The position numbers were made by a program, and so were the translations under genes. From NCBI RefSeq assembly GCF_017562075.2, contig NC_054082.1, positions 4,583,550 to 4,647,549 of the forward strand: a DNA stretch of 64,000 bases, read 5' to 3'. Below are positions 38,101 through 52,412 of this stretch, piece by piece; positions within the stretch are counted from its first letter, which is position 1; each line of letters begins with the position of its first letter. The notes under the pieces are model-generated. The model saw only the letters and a program-made list of their open reading frames with translations, ran no database searches and was not told where the DNA came from. This stretch comes from Anopheles merus. Its lineage: Eukaryota > Arthropoda > Insecta > Diptera > Culicidae.

Positions 38101-41100
38101 GCGTACGTTTGTAAAAATGCATGTATTGGTTGTACGCCCGAAAATTCGTCCATCTTAACTTGCCCACATAAAATGCTCCAAAAACCCATCGCTAACCATC
38201 TCAAAACGTACGCTGCCGTATGCAACTTCTTCCAACTGCCAACATCTCCGCCAGCAGCTCGATATGTACGCACACACACACACACACACACACATGCAGT
38301 GCCGTCGCTTCCTGATGCCGCCCCTCTCCGCACAGTTGATCGTACACAGAGCACGCACAAAAACGGACATCGTATGTCCGCACGCAGAAAAGTAAGACAT
38401 TTCGCCGCGTTTGCCCGGCCGGTTCGACAAAACCAACAAAACGGGTTCGGTTCAATCCGGCTGGTTTCTCGAAACAAAATCGCTTAGAGTGTGCGTGTGT
38501 GTGTGTATGCATGTGTGCTTATATATGTTTTACGCAAGCGATATAAACCTTCGCTGACAAAGGCGCACGCACGGAGAAGACAGTTTTGATTTACTTTATC
38601 GTCGTCGTCGTTTACTCGGTGGAAAAGGGCTCACGGTCGGGCAGATCGGTGTAGTTTCGGTTTTATGATCGTTGGTGGCCTGCACACTTTAATGGTAGGT
38701 GTGTGTGTGTATGAGTGTGCATGTATTTGTGTACATTTCTAATGCTCACCAGCACACCAATACACGGGTATTTGGGGGAGAAGTGCAGTGCACTGCGCTC
38801 GGGTGCAATTGCAATGCGTTTAATTGGAAGATTGCACATACGATCGCACACGATCGTGTGTGTTGGTGGGTGAGTTTGAAGCGTGGATAGTTTATGAAAG
38901 CGTCCCTGCACGCTACCAGGATAATCATTTATCGGTACTAACATAAAACAATCATAAATATTATGCCCAGTATTATCAAATTACTTCAGCCTTCACAAAA
39001 CCCGATTTGTTGCACTTGTTTGTTGCGACTCGCAGGACAAGTTCATCGACTTTTTCTATTCTCTCTCTCTCTCTCGACCCCTCTGTGTCATAGCTATGCT
39101 TTTTTTTAATAACATCAAACATAAACTATAAAAAAATGCATTCATTCCTCCCTATTCGGGTCCCTTTTCATGAATTCTAACCCTATTAAATTGCCCAGGA
39201 TCACTTCCCAACTTCACATAATTGTTTTTTTTCCGGGGGTCAACCCCGTACCCACGTTCCCAAGAGCCCGCCCTAGTGTGGGGTGACATCAGTGGTGCCC
39301 CTCGTCCGAGGGAACACCGAGCTTCTGGTTAACCACCTTCCACACATGGATGATTGCAATAGAACTGATGGCAAGCAGCAAGCAAGAGCAGCAAAACAAA
39401 AAAAAATACCAGCACACACATGCATGCGTAAGGGAGAACTTCAACCAAGTTTTGCGCAATTGCCATCAACCCTCCAATTAGGCCTACGTGTTTTTTTCTT
39501 CTCTGCACATGTCTCAATGGTTAGAAAATGTGTTTTTTTTTATGAACAGTTTTTAAGGCTGTTTTTACCTCTAATTTTGAACCCTTTCCACAGAGCAATT
39601 ATAGTTTTTTTTTTTACAACAACAAAACACTTCCATCCGACGGTCATGTTTGATATTTAAATAATTTTGAGGGACAAACAGTGTTAAAAGAGAAATGTAA
39701 ATAAAGATGATTTAAAACGATCATAATTTCTTTGGGTGCACGATGCACAATAGTGTTCCCGATCGTACACATTAAAGTTTATATAAATTGGCGAATTCAT
39801 TTTTAATATATGTTGATAACCAATGTGCAATGGTCTAAAAACAACAGCATAAATCAGTTTACTCTTTTGTGAAATGAAAGATGATGCGCCTCCATCCTTC
39901 GTGCGCCGATTGTTCGATTTCATAACCACACATCCTATTTGTCTGTGATTCTAGCATTGCATTTACAACCTTTGCTCAACGCCGGTTTCTTTCAAACTTC
40001 TTTCCACCCTCCCCCTGTCCAGTTCCCTCCCGAGCAAACGTACTTCCCGTTTGCGTGCAGTTCTGCGTGCACTCTCTGTATGCGTGCAATGAGTATGACC
40101 GTACCCCGACAGGGGGGGGGGGGGGGGGTGGCTGATACGTGTCTGTGTATGCATGCATCTTCTTTGCCTTATCTCGTTTCACCCCCGGCCCCCCTTCCCT
40201 CCTTCTCACAAACCATCCACCCAACGCGGCCATCGAAAGCGCCGATGGAGACGCATACCGAAACGCGCCAACACACATGCAGCTGCACCGAATGCGCTGT
40301 GCCTGCGTTTGCTTATATGTGTGTGTGTTTATACCGCAAATGCAAACTGCATACTGCATAGGAGCGCTCGTGTAGAAGAAGTACGCAAGAAAGGGAGAAC
40401 TCGAGACTGCAGCTTTCCCTCTGTGTTAGGCGCTGCAAATTTTCCTCGGAAAAAAACCCTACTGCTTGTGCTGGTCCTGTGTATGTAGCACCAACACAAA
40501 CACAAAGAGACAAACAACCTAAAAGTATTGAGACGAAAGGAAGGGACACAAAAAATTGCCCGCGCAAGACAAGAACAGCAACAGCGGAGGCCCCTCGCGC
40601 GCTTAATCGCGCATATGCGCGCAACACACGCAAATGCACGCGTAACCGAGATAGCGCGAGATGGCGTAAGTGTGTGAGCGAGAAGCCGCTGCTATAGCAG
40701 GCCGGCGGGACAAACAGCAAGGAGCATGCGAAACGACGGGGAGTATGGAACGGAAGCCCACCACATGCAAGCGCTGAAATAAAACGAAAAACGAGAGCGA
40801 GAGAGCGAGCGAGAAAGCAGTGAACCAAACAACAAGGAGCGCGACAACCAAAAAAAAAACAGCACACATTCCCGTGTACCGCGGGTCTTGACGAAGCGCA
40901 TTCGCATACACCGGTGCACTAGTGAAGTGAAACGCGGACGATCAAGAACGTCGAGAAATCGAGTCGTGGTCGTCGTCGCCGTCGCGTTGCATTCTAATCC
41001 CCGTGGCATTCCCGTGGCTCTAGCAGGAAAAACTGTGCTTTGTTTTTTTGGCCCTTCAGTGCGCGCACGAGCGAAGAAACAGTGGCCGTGTGTAAGCGAA

Positions 41101-43279
41101 GACAGTGTATTGTTTTTTGGGTACAGGATCTACACCTTTTTTTTTTTTTGGTATAAGATTTAATAATAGTTAAAGGGTACTGGGGTGTGAATGTTTAACC
41201 CTAAACTTTGACCCACCATCCAGACCCGGCTGTAGTTGGGACGGGATGAAACTGAGGGAAGCAAAAAAAAACGTGCGTGAACGTGCCCTAAACCGGATCG
41301 GATTTTGAGAATCGGAAGCGTAGTGGACAATGTAAAGTGCTTTAATAACGAGAAAATATACAAAGTGGTTGGAAGAAAAAACGTTCACAAGATTTGGAGC
41401 AACTTTTTCTTGCTGTATTCTGGATGAAGAAGACCCACCATGGCCTTCAGTGTGATCTGTCAGTGACTGTGACGATTGGTTTATAAGCGAATTAGAAAAA
41501 AAAACAAATTGTTAAGAGTGAACCATGGGGGATGAAAAGCGCTTTAAAATCTACAGTACGCTTTTTTTCATCGCAATTCATTGTGTTGTGTCGCCATTCA
41601 AAGCGCGATCGGTTTCTAGTTTGCATTTTTAGATGTGAAACAGCTTTGGTGCTTTGAACACACTTTACAAAAAAATCAATAACTGAGTAGTTTGAATCAG
41701 GAAGTGGTGCTCCAGGAGTAGAAAAATTGCCAGACAAGTTTGTGTTTAAAACGTCGAGCAATAGCAGCTTGACTGACCGATTGCATTCACTGCACTCCCG
41801 ACGGCTTTCAGTGTGGTGACACTCTTTTCGTGAACTTGTAGCCTCAATTTACGTGAGTGTTTGCGTGTGTGAGTGATTCTGTGGCGGCACAGAGCTGCAT
41901 ATGAGTGTACGTGTGCAATTGCAACCAGACTGCAGCTACCAGATTGCACTCCTCGTTGCACAATCACTAGAAGACACACAGACACTAACGCGCACAGAAA
42001 ACGGTGTCAATGGTGTTCTAGTAACCTCGCTGAAGACTGTTCTGGCTGTGTGTAGAAACTCTACATTTTAGTGAATAAACACTATTTTGGACATTCCCCT
42101 TTCCTCTCCGTGACGCCACCCGCCTCCCCTTTGCTTTCCCCTTTACCATATCTGGATACAATAACTAACCCATGGTTTCGCAAGCAAAATTACTAATCGT
42201 TCTTTCGCCCCGTTCAGTTTTTCCCAGTGCGATGCAATAGTTTCAAAAAGTTCGTTTCGGCCTAATACCACCACCATCATCACTACTAATCCACTAACAA
42301 CTGTGCAGTAGTACAGCATTACCCCTCTTCACATTCCCTCCGTCCGTGGAAACAAAACAATAAAACAAACAGTGAGCAAACGGAAACAAAAGTATCACCC
42401 AAATGCAATAGTTCTTCCGGTTCTTCTTACAAAAATGTGTTTCGGATATCTGGTCGGCTTTCTCGATCGCCTCATCACCACCATCATCGCCATCATCACC
42501 CTCGCCTACGGTGCTGTCATCATCGGCACCAATACAGCACGCTCCACCAACACTGCTGGCATCACTGCTACCGGCGCGAGTTCACCGCCATCTTTGATAT
42601 TCGTGCAGTACTAGAGAGCGATGCCACTTGCCGGTGCTGTACCGTACAGACACGTTTTCGGATTCTAACCACTAACAACTCACTCCCTCCCATACACCTG
42701 ACACACACACCCTCTTCCCACTTTTGATCTCCCCACCATCCCCTCTTCACTCCTCACAATAACAATCGACGAGTGCAAAAAGAACTAACAGCAGCGATGA
42801 TGATCGAGTAGTTCCATCGGTCCTCCGCCAGAGGGCCACCGAGCAGCAGTGTCGTACACTTACGCGCGTGTGTGTGCGCGCATATGTCTCGGTCTGGCGG
42901 CTTAAGAATGTACTTTTCCGAATTGCACTGTACAACAGCAAGCGCGTGAAAACACAAGCAAATAACAATCTCCTCTAAGTGTGCGTGTGCGAGAGTGTGT
43001 GCATCCGTTTGGCTGCTAAGTGTACCGTGTCTCATCTACTAAGAGTGTGCCCGCGTTGATTAAGATCGTTGTACTTTTCTCTCTTTTTGCACTTTCTGTT
43101 ACAATTGTTGTGAACACTGAATTGTTATTAATTTTGTTTTTGCGTAATCGATATGCGCAGAGTTTTGTAATTTTTTTACCGTTTTTGGCGTGACGCGACC
43201 GGAAGAAGCCCTTTACTAGTGTGCATTAGGAAAACAAAATCGGGGAAGCTTTGCTCACACTGCTTTACACGATCGTGTG
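35141..43279. other. Non-coding, no gene recognised
   Basis: Scattered CA runs (for example 38273-38294), a CTG run (36508-36527), a GAC run (36697-36720) and a poly(G) tract. Sequence from about 39 kb on has few long frames. No RNA gene was recognised. Confidence 0.5.
40112..40128. repeat. Poly(G) tract, 17 bp
   Basis: An uninterrupted G run with possible length error. A similar tract is at about 27070-27084. Confidence 0.93.
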
Positions 43280-44604
43280 TGTGTGTGTATGTACGCGCGC
43301 GCGCTTTAGTTTTGTGAAAGTGTATTCGTGCGTCGCTGTGTGTTATTCGTGTGTTAGTTTGTAAAAAGTGTACTAGAAAGTAAGTCAGAAAATCATCAAA
43401 CTTCCCGCCCGACCAGTGAACCGACGAGTGATCGTACGCGTGATTGTTCTGCGTGTGTGTGTGTCTGTGCGCGCGAGTGTTTTTAAAAGAAAATGTAGCT
43501 GAACAGAGCGGGAAGATACATAAGTAGATCTAAAAATACAATTAAAACTTAAGCAAAAATACCCCCAACGGAAATAGTGCGACAGTAAAGATCAGAAAAA
43601 AAACAATTTCCGGGAAAGGATTTACGAACTGCACAGTGCCGCCATCTAGTGTGCAGTGTGCGAACCATACATCATAAGACCGTCGCATATTCGCCACCAT
43701 AATCATCATCATCATCATCATCATCGCCATCCTTCAGTGTGCTTCAGTGCCGCGAGTCAGTCAGTGGCCACGTGATCATCTTTTCAACGGTATCGGCCTC
43801 GACGTTGTGTCAGCGAAACGGTGCGCATCCTCCGTATCTTCAATGTATTCCATGTCCGGGTGCAGCCGCGTGTCGTGCATCGTAAGGAAGATTGGCATTG
43901 GTTTAAAAACTCAAAAGTCTCACCGAAAGATTAAATAAACCCTCAACAACTAATTTTACAAAATAAAATAAAAAAAAACAGCGCCACCACAACAGGACAA
44001 AAGGGCTCAGCAAAAACTACCCAGTTCGGAGCTTCCGTTTGTACTCGCAACAACATAAAGAAAAGAAAAACCCGCTTCCCTGCAAATACTCACATACTAA
44101 CAAGCAGCAGATAAAACCCTTGCCACTTTATGCAGCGGCATTGATACGGCAAAAACTGTTAACTGCATTAAAGCACGCGAGCGATACACTACGGTCTGTT
44201 GATCTTCGATCGATTGCGGACTACCTAACCGACACCGATACCCATCATCCATCAATCATCGTCATCATCATCATCTTCAGACACACTCATCATCACCAGG
44301 CCAATTTACCCAAGCGTCGTTTGGGACAAATGCTAATCGGATTCCAAATTTTGCCTTAAAGCAAGCGCCAAACCCCATCGGCCACACAGTGCTAAAACTT
44401 ACAGAACAGAACACCCCCAAAACCAGTGAATTGAAAACCTAAGGCAAGCAGCAGAACAGTGAACAGTGAACAGAGACGTGCTTCCCCGTCAGCAGGCAAA
44501 GAACTACATCCCGGAGGTCTAGAGAGCGAGAGCGAGGATAGCTTTTACGGTCGAGTTCCTTACTTCAACTTCAGACATATCTTGTTCATCCTTTTGCGTT
44601 TGAG
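43280..44604 (+). other. Candidate long 5'-UTR exon ending in a splice donor
   Basis: The stretch has the look of a dipteran leader: A-rich, many GTGAA, AACAGTGAACAG and CAACAAC-type strings, many short uORFs, no long open frame. It ends at TTTGAG followed by GTGAGTAC (donor at 44605). The plus orientation fits a first exon of Syncrip or another gene on that strand. This is judged by composition and one splice site only; the 5' end is a guess. Confidence 0.35.
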
Positions 44605-46730
44605 GTGAGTACATGGTTTTATTTTCCACTTCTGATCAATGTAGCGTAAGTGATATCGTACGAAGCAGGTGGCACAAAAACCTAAGCCGATCATCATGTC
44701 GATAAACTGTGCGCAACTTCGCAACATTCCCAGACTAAAGGTAGTCAAGGTGGGGCGCAAAATATGACTTCTATCGTGAGGGGACCGCGTAAGCACTCGC
44801 TAATCGAACGTGGCAAGCAGCTTACGGCTCTACTGCAGCTGGCCTCATCAACGCGGCGCGGCAGCGCTTGCATGCATCAAACTGCAGCTTATGCAGTTTG
44901 CTCACACACGTACTGGAGGGACTTTTCCTCAATGGCCTTCAGTTGCTGTACGGCACTGGCTTCATCACCCGGCTTCTTGATAGCTCAACTGAACTGGAAG
45001 ATGAATGTTTGCTCATATGTTACAGCCAAATGGCAACACAGACAACGCCAGAAGAAATGCATCCCGGGCTGGCTTATTCGAGAAGCTTCCCACTGAACCG
45101 GAACTGCACTTTTATCATGCCTGTCCGTTCCGTTTGGAGTGTTAATTTTTTTTTTTTTCGCTGCACCTTTGCCACCCTTTTATCAGCAAAGCTGGGCCAT
45201 CGTGTCTCTCGCTCCCGCTCTCGCTGATACGGCCAAAGCATTGCTATTTGCACAGCTTTTTGTTTAGCCTCGCCTCAAGTGCAGTCTGTGTACATAACCT
45301 CAAACAACTGGCGCTCTCGATACGAGCTCTGGCCGGTCCTCGCTGGCTGCATCCATCCATCCATCCGTGTTGCGCCGGTGTGTACCGTCGCTAATGGCTT
45401 ATCTTTTTTTACGATTTTCTTCCCATTTTATTCCGCGATGTCGACCGCCATATCAATGCGCAACGGTCGGCCGTCCGGGCGTATGCCGCGACGGCTTAGA
45501 AAACTGCAACTCAACGCGCTCGTTCGCTGGTGCTATAGCCAAGGTGGAGTAGATTGTTGTTGCTGCTGCTTTGTCGGTTTATTTTTAACCGCACAAACGT
45601 GCAGATTGTCCAAAGTGGCATTGGGGCCGCATTTGCAACGCTTCTTATCAGCGAACCCAGTGGGTGATTTAAACGGAAACCCCTTAAAAAAGCGGACCCA
45701 ATCTAAGCTCACTTGGCGAGGGAAAAAGGGACGATCTTTCTGCTGTGGTAACTTGAGGATATCTTTTTCTCATTTTGTCTAGACACGTCATCTGAGAGCT
45801 CTGCTTTCTATCACCATCATCATCATCATCATCATCTGTTGCTAAACGCATGACATCATCGTGTTCTCGCTCGGCACGGCACTCCCTAACCATATCGCCG
45901 TGTGCAACGGTGTGCCCCGTAAGTGTATCTTCAAATGCAACTTATGCACTTTATGTAACACGGGCAAGGAGGGGCACAAAAGTGTCAAGGCCTTCCGTTC
46001 TCGCCCCATACCGTGCGGGAGACGCGACCCAGGGACGCCGGGCGTGCATCCGCGGAGCCGGCCGCCGTACATGCACGCGTACACCCTTGTAGGGCTTCGT
46101 GCTGACATGTGACACCAGCGCGTCTCTACAAACTCAATATGTGTGTCGCCTGCAATAAATCTAGTTATAGATACGGCGATAGTACGGGAAGAAGAAAAAA
46201 GCGAAGACTAACAACTAAAAAACCCTTAGTTCAAAAAAACTCTGCTACGGGCAGAAGGAGAAAAAGCAAGGCAAAAGCAACAGCAAAACAACAGCCCATA
46301 CCATTGTGCTGGAATGCGTTTGAACTATCGGGGATAAAGAGAGAGAGAAAAAACGCACACAGACACACACACATTACAGTGAGGAAAATTTACACCCAAA
46401 AAAACGGTTAAACTCCCTTATTTTTTAACGAAATCGGAAGCCACAGTATGGCTTTAACCGGCCTTTACGGGGATGTGAAATTTGCATACATGGTTTATCC
46501 TTTCGAGGCGCATTACATGCGCAACCCTCTCTCGCTGGACGCGTACTGTGTGTGAGTGTGTACGAGCGTACCGTAATTGTTTGCCAAGGACTTCCCTCAT
46601 CGCACATTCCGTAGGGTTTCGGTGCGGAACGTACGTTGCACGCATTCCCTTAATGCGCCGTTCCTAATTTGCAGCCATTTACACACTTTATTCACTCGCG
46701 CATGGGCTGACTCAATCGGTGTGCGCACCG

Positions 46731-46737
46731 TGTGTGT

Positions 46738-46789
<52 letters not shown>
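46731..46789. repeat. (TG)n microsatellite
   Basis: About 29 TG units with a single TATG interruption near the left end. Confidence 0.97.
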
Positions 46790-46792
<3 letters not shown>

Positions 46793-48114
46793 TACAGTAA
46801 ATTGCAGTTTTTTTTTTGCACCAACTACCCTCACAAATCTGCCCGTACTGTTTCGTGCATCATGTTGCTACCCGTTCGCCCAAGATGCATTTAGCAAGAC
46901 GGGCAAGACCGGCCAGTAGGGCGTGACAGGAGCAATGAAGAAAAAACAACAACCCCTGCGCACCAACACTAGCCCGGGGAACAAGATTAGAATGCGCTTG
47001 TGTTGAGACAGCAGCAGCAACAGCAATAACAACAACAAAAAACTCACTCACTCACTTCGGTGAGTTGGCTGTGCGCACCGGGTTAGATGCGCAAGATGCT
47101 GTAAAGATGGGCGTACGGCTATGAGCTGATGGAGTTTATTTGTTATGTGAAAATTTAACACAAGCCGAGCATGGCACTGCTGGTTTGCTGACATTCCATT
47201 TGACATTTTGATAGCACGAGATTTTGTACGGACAGAGATAAAGCTTTTGGTTTTTGACGTTTATAGAAACTGTCAATTCGCAACGCAACAATGCGAATGT
47301 GATTTTATATGAATTGATGTTGTAGCTATATAATTCAAATGATCAATTCGCTAGTTTTAAAATAATCTTTGAAATACTTGGGATTAAAGAATCAAATTTT
47401 CGCATCATTAAAAACGAACAAAAGAATTTAATTACACAAACTAAAACGACATAAATGCTCGATGGAGACGCCCAGTACCTTATATTTCTACTGCAGACGG
47501 TGTAAATAATTTTATTTAAAATTATTTAATAAATTACCTTCCAAAATTCTAACTACAACACAACCACATTCCATCGGTTTGCGAACTTTTTTCTACCCTC
47601 TATGTGTGTACGCTACAAATCCCGTTCACGCTGCATCACGGCTGCTACGCAACGTGTTCGATGTTGCTCGCTCACGGTCGCTCACCATACGCGCTCATGG
47701 CCACCGAATTCGCACACAAACGCACACAAACCCCCATGCGGCACTCAGGCGGCACTCGCGCGGCACTCACGCTGTGCTAAAATTTCGCGAACCTCCCACC
47801 CCACGAACCCCTTCGCATAAGCATCAACCCCTTTTGTTCGCATTGACCGAGCGAATGTTGGTACGCTGGTATGCGTGAGATGCGTTTCGTGTGGGATTTA
47901 TTTTTTATTTTTTTATTCGTTCATTATTGTGGATTCTCGAATTAGAAGAAATGCACGTATCATCAGACCTCATAAGCAAACACACACACACACATACTAG
48001 CAGGCACACACACAGAGAGATCGAGCAACCGTCCAGCCAGTCGCTCTGTGCAATCGCATTCAATGCCGCTCCAAACCGCCCCTTCGTCCAACCCTTACAA
48101 TGATGCTTTTCGCG

Positions 48115-48138
48115 AACGCGGCGCGGCGCGGCGCGGCG
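48115..48138. repeat. (GCGGC)n pentanucleotide run
   Basis: CGCGGCGCGGCGCGGCG-type sequence with a 5-bp period and about four to five copies. It is one of the most GC-rich short patches in the window. Confidence 0.85.
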
Positions 48139-49737
48139 TAAAGCTGTGTTTGTTTGTAATGTAACGCACGCAACTGTGGTCGTGTGGTCGACCGGTCGGT
48201 GCCGGACCAAGTTCCTTCACATTCAGCATCATTGTTTCGAGACGGGTAGCCGGCACTTTTTACCCTCCACAGCACAGCCCTTACTACACAGTAACCGACG
48301 GGGCTCGTAACGCATGTTGTGGTGGTTTCGTTCGCAGATTTTTTTTATTTTTCGTTCTGTTTTCTGCCCCAAAAAAAAGCCGGCTTTTCACCCGTGTGTT
48401 TGATGGTCTGGTCTGCCTCACAAAACCGGAATTGTGTGTGTGTGTGTTTAATTTTGCTACAAAAGGGGTTGGTGTCATGTGTGTTTCAGAAAAAAAAGAA
48501 TGAGGCTTTGCTTTAAAACTCCACCCCGATTCCGACTGTGCCCTTTAAATCCATCCAAGCACCAACAAACAGACCCAGACGTGTTTTGGGCGCTACAAGT
48601 GACAAAAGCAATGAGTTTTCCCGGCACTCCGTTTGGGGCTTTTCTTCTCGCGGATGGACGGCAGGCGGGTGTGTGTTTGATTTTGTGTGCGTGTCGATCT
48701 TTTACAGTCAACCCAGGGAGGGGGGGCATACGTTTTAGTGCGCGGAAGGAGGGGGCGCCTGGTTGCCGATTAGATCACCAACACACACACACACACGCAG
48801 CTCGGTTTCAAATGCTTCGCTTACCTCCAAAGCACTCTTTGACTTGACGACATTGCAACTTTGCCGAGGGCCGTTTTGACAGCCACACTTTGCCGCTTCT
48901 AAATATCACCCACCCACCCCCCGACATTGCCCCCCCCCCTGCCTTTTCCACCGGCCTGCCAAGAAGCGTTTGACGTCTGGGCATGTGGGGGCACGTCTAC
49001 AGCTGTGTTGGTGCGTATTATCATGCGTCCATTGGTACGAGCATATTTCGCGTGCGTTAGAAATCGAACTGTTTCCATGCTCCACACTCGCGTCTCCATG
49101 CGCTCGAAACGCCCCACACTTACAGCCATTGTACAGCCACGCCAAAGCGAGATGGCACGATATCATCGCCTGCCTCGTCCGATTCTAACCACTTTTCTGC
49201 TTGCCCCCCCATGTTCTTTCTGCCACTCTTGGCCGCAGCAAACATTAATTCCACATTTACGCTCCTCACGCGAACGTGTACTTGCGGCGAGAAACCTTTT
49301 TCGCGAACCTTTTTGCAAAAATCAAAACTCGGTACGTTTGGATGTGTATGTGTGTGTGTGTGTTTGTGATGAGACTCATAAATTCGCTCTGTGTGCGTGT
49401 GTGAGAGTGTTTGAGAGTGTCTGTTGAGCGTGTTGGTAGTCAAGCTGACGTACAACTCGCACCAAACATTAAAGCAAGCCGTGTGCTGCGTCAGAGATTT
49501 GCACCAGTGTGCAAAAGGGACCGACGACCAAACGGTCGGACAAAAAACTACCCGTCGAATACTGGAAACGGAAGGACTTGGCACTGGTGTCCAACTAGGG
49601 AAAAGGGACATCTGTGGCCGTGTGTTTGTGAATGTATGCGAGTGAAAGAACGGCAAGACATACAGCGAACGAGCGAACGAGTGATAAAGGTTTTAAGATT
49701 TATGCTCTCGCACTCTTTCCAACCAAGCTTTTGCCTC

Positions 49738-49742
<5 letters not shown>

Positions 49743-49828
<86 letters not shown>
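49743..49828. repeat. (CA)n microsatellite, 42 units
   Basis: A perfect CA run followed after a short gap by CTTT/CTCT-rich sequence up to about 49880, forming a compound low-complexity block. Confidence 0.98.
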
Positions 49829-49830
<2 letters not shown>

Positions 49831-52149
49831 CCCTTCTTTCTCTTTCTTTCTTTCGCTCGCTCTTTCTCTCTCTCTCGCGCTCTTCGTTTTGAATCCCTGT
49901 TTCTTGGACATTGAAACCCTTTTTCTTTCGTTTTCTTTTTTGTTCCTCGACTCCCTTTGCGCGCGTACGATTTTTCTCGCCCAAAACCCCTCGCTACAGA
50001 CCGTCGCCGTCGTCGTCGTCGTCGCCGCAGCCGCTGTTGCTTCCTCCCAACAACCCCACGGGCAGCCCCGCACCGCACCGCACCGCACCAGTGCCGTGTG
50101 TCCCTTCGGGTCATTGTTTTCTTTGTGTGTGAGCGCGCGCGAACCGTCGGCCAAACAGCATCGGCCGTGCGTACCGAACCCCTCTCGTCGCGTTTGATTA
50201 TCCGGGGGCTAAAGGTTTTGACGGCGGTGGCCGGTTAGTTTTCTGCGCTTCTCAGCCCCAGTCGGATGAGACTGCTGGCTTGCTGGCTTCCCACTCCGCG
50301 ACACGGTACGGTGCTTGGTTCGCCCGGCTCGAAGGAATCTCTCGGTGTGTGCGTAGATTTTTTTTTCTTCTTTTTTTTTGGCTGTGTGTGCTGTGTTAAA
50401 AAGCCTCTTGCCCATCCCCCTGTGACACGGTACCGCGTGATGATGAAAAACTCACACGCATAGCACCACCGGGTCTGGGTTTGTCTGGTGTGTGGTGTGC
50501 CCTTTGTGTGGCAGTACGTGTTTGGTGTTTTTTTTTTCGGTTTAGTTTTCTCGTAAGCTGCACTGTGATTAAAACCCCGATTTCTCAAGTTGTGTGCGCC
50601 AAATTGTTATGCCGGAAAAGTCGCTGGATATGTAGTGTGCAAGACGGACGACAAGAAAAAAAACTCACCCAACTCAGTGTGGCCGTGTCAAACCGTGGTG
50701 TGCTGCTGTTATTGGTAGGCAGGACCGGTGGTTGTTCGAGCTTGTTCGGGTGGCTTTCTGCCAATGAATGGAAACAAGATTCCATTTTTTTGTATACTTC
50801 TTCTGCTGCTAACAAGACGCTAGAACACTGTGTGTCGTCGTGTCTTGAATGGCTCTGACAGCACGAAAACCGGACAGCACACACTTGCCACCGTGTTTAT
50901 GACAGTGCGCTGTGCCTTGGTGTTCGTTGGCCTACTTGTGTGTGCTTGGTGATGTGATTCGACGACACCACACGGAACGGAACGCGGGTGTGTGCGCCCG
51001 TGTGTACGTGATGCGTGTGTTGCTAGGGGAAACATTTATTTGGCGCTGTGCATTCCGATCTCTTCTCGAACGGCGTTGGTATGCGATGGAAAGCTTCATG
51101 CCAGGGCTGATCTAAAACTGCCAAAGGATCTCTTGCGAGGGTAATTGATAAAGTGGATTTGTGTGTGCGTGTGTGTACGTGAGCAATTGTGTGATTGAAT
51201 CTCTGATGATCAAGTGTGATCGGAATTAAGGATGTTGGATCGTGTGTAGAAACGGTCGGTGGTGATTGCCTCCATTTACAGAAAAAAGAGAAACGGCACA
51301 CGGAGACGGAGGTTAGAAAGAGTATGAAAGAGATAGACAGCTCAGATCGTTTCGATTGACCTACTCTCTCTCTCTCTCTCTCCAATCGAGTGTTACGGTG
51401 GGGTATCGGGGGGAGAGGCTTGCTTTCGTTCTACTTTTTTTTCTAATACGCCCTCGTGCAGTAGAAACAAGATCGCGCTCCAACCAATAGTTGACCGCTC
51501 ATTCGATGCTTATTAGCGACGGCGATCGAGTGGAAACAGGGCAGGCAGCCAGCAAGGGGGGTAAACGAGATATAAAAAAAAAGGTGAATGGTGGGTTACG
51601 CGTTTGGTGAAAGTTCACCCTGGCTATCCTGGCCGCGGTGTTCGTCATCATCAGCGAAACCGCTCGAATAAAGTGTAGAGTTGGTCATCGTCCAGCCTCC
51701 TCCATATTGTGCGATCACGAAACTGTGCAAATCCTCGTGTGCCTGGTTTATGTGTGTGTGTGTGCCACGATTTTTGGAAGTGTAGGATGATTGGGAGTGA
51801 TTTTGTGGGAAAATGCATAGTTTTTCTTCTGGCTGCGGTTCGTGAAGTGCTCGAAATAGGAAGCTGGCGAGGTTGCGCAAGTTGAATGCGTGACTTACCG
51901 ACTCGTCTGTATGCGTGTGGCTTTTGTTGCCGAGTGCCAAGGAGTGAGGATGGATGGATGGGAGGAAGCGTCCACATTGAGAAATGTCGCCTATCGCTTC
52001 TTGGGAGGCGTGCGCACCCCCTGTTTCCGAGGAGTTGGTGGAATAATTGTTTGGTTTTAATGCGATAATTTCTGATCTTATTTTGTAGCAACAGTCGGTA
52101 TCGGTGCCGAGTCCAGTGGCTTACCAAAAAAAAAAAAAATAGAAAACCC

Positions 52150-52412
52150 GTCGATGAGGGGTGATGTATGCAGCGTGTGTGCGTGTTTGCGTGTGTGTGC
52201 GTTTCGGTTAGTGTACGCGTGCCCGTGAGGCGGGTGGGTGTACGTGTTCATCACCGTTCAACAAGCGACTAGCTCATGTGTGCAATAGTGCTAAATTTGG
52301 GATCAATCTGAGGAAAGCTACGCAGCAGCAGCGGCGGTGTGCGTGATCCATATCAAAAAATCGTCGCAAATACGGAACGGGATACCGTGTGCAGACTTTT
52401 AGGCAGGCAGCG
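52150..52412 (+). other. Candidate 5'-UTR exon ending in a splice donor
   Basis: Leader-like sequence with no long frame ends at GGCAGCG followed by GTAAGTGT (donor at 52413). It may be another alternative first exon of a plus-strand gene. Its 5' limit is not defined. Confidence 0.25.

Larger units (their letters stand above)
44605..52149. other. Non-coding, no gene recognised
   Basis: Large CA/TG arrays, a CAT run (about 45810-45837), an A+T-rich patch (about 47130-47580) and a GC-rich pentanucleotide run. A plus-strand frame at 45861-46112 encodes a Cys-rich 83-residue peptide of no known family. If a plus-strand gene starts at 43.3 kb, this is intron. Confidence 0.5.

Noticed and set aside
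50481..50858. 125-codon plus-strand frame rich in Val, Leu, Ser and Cys
   Set aside because: It lies in GT-rich leader-like DNA; no domain recognised, and the hydrophobic runs follow from TTT/TGT richness.
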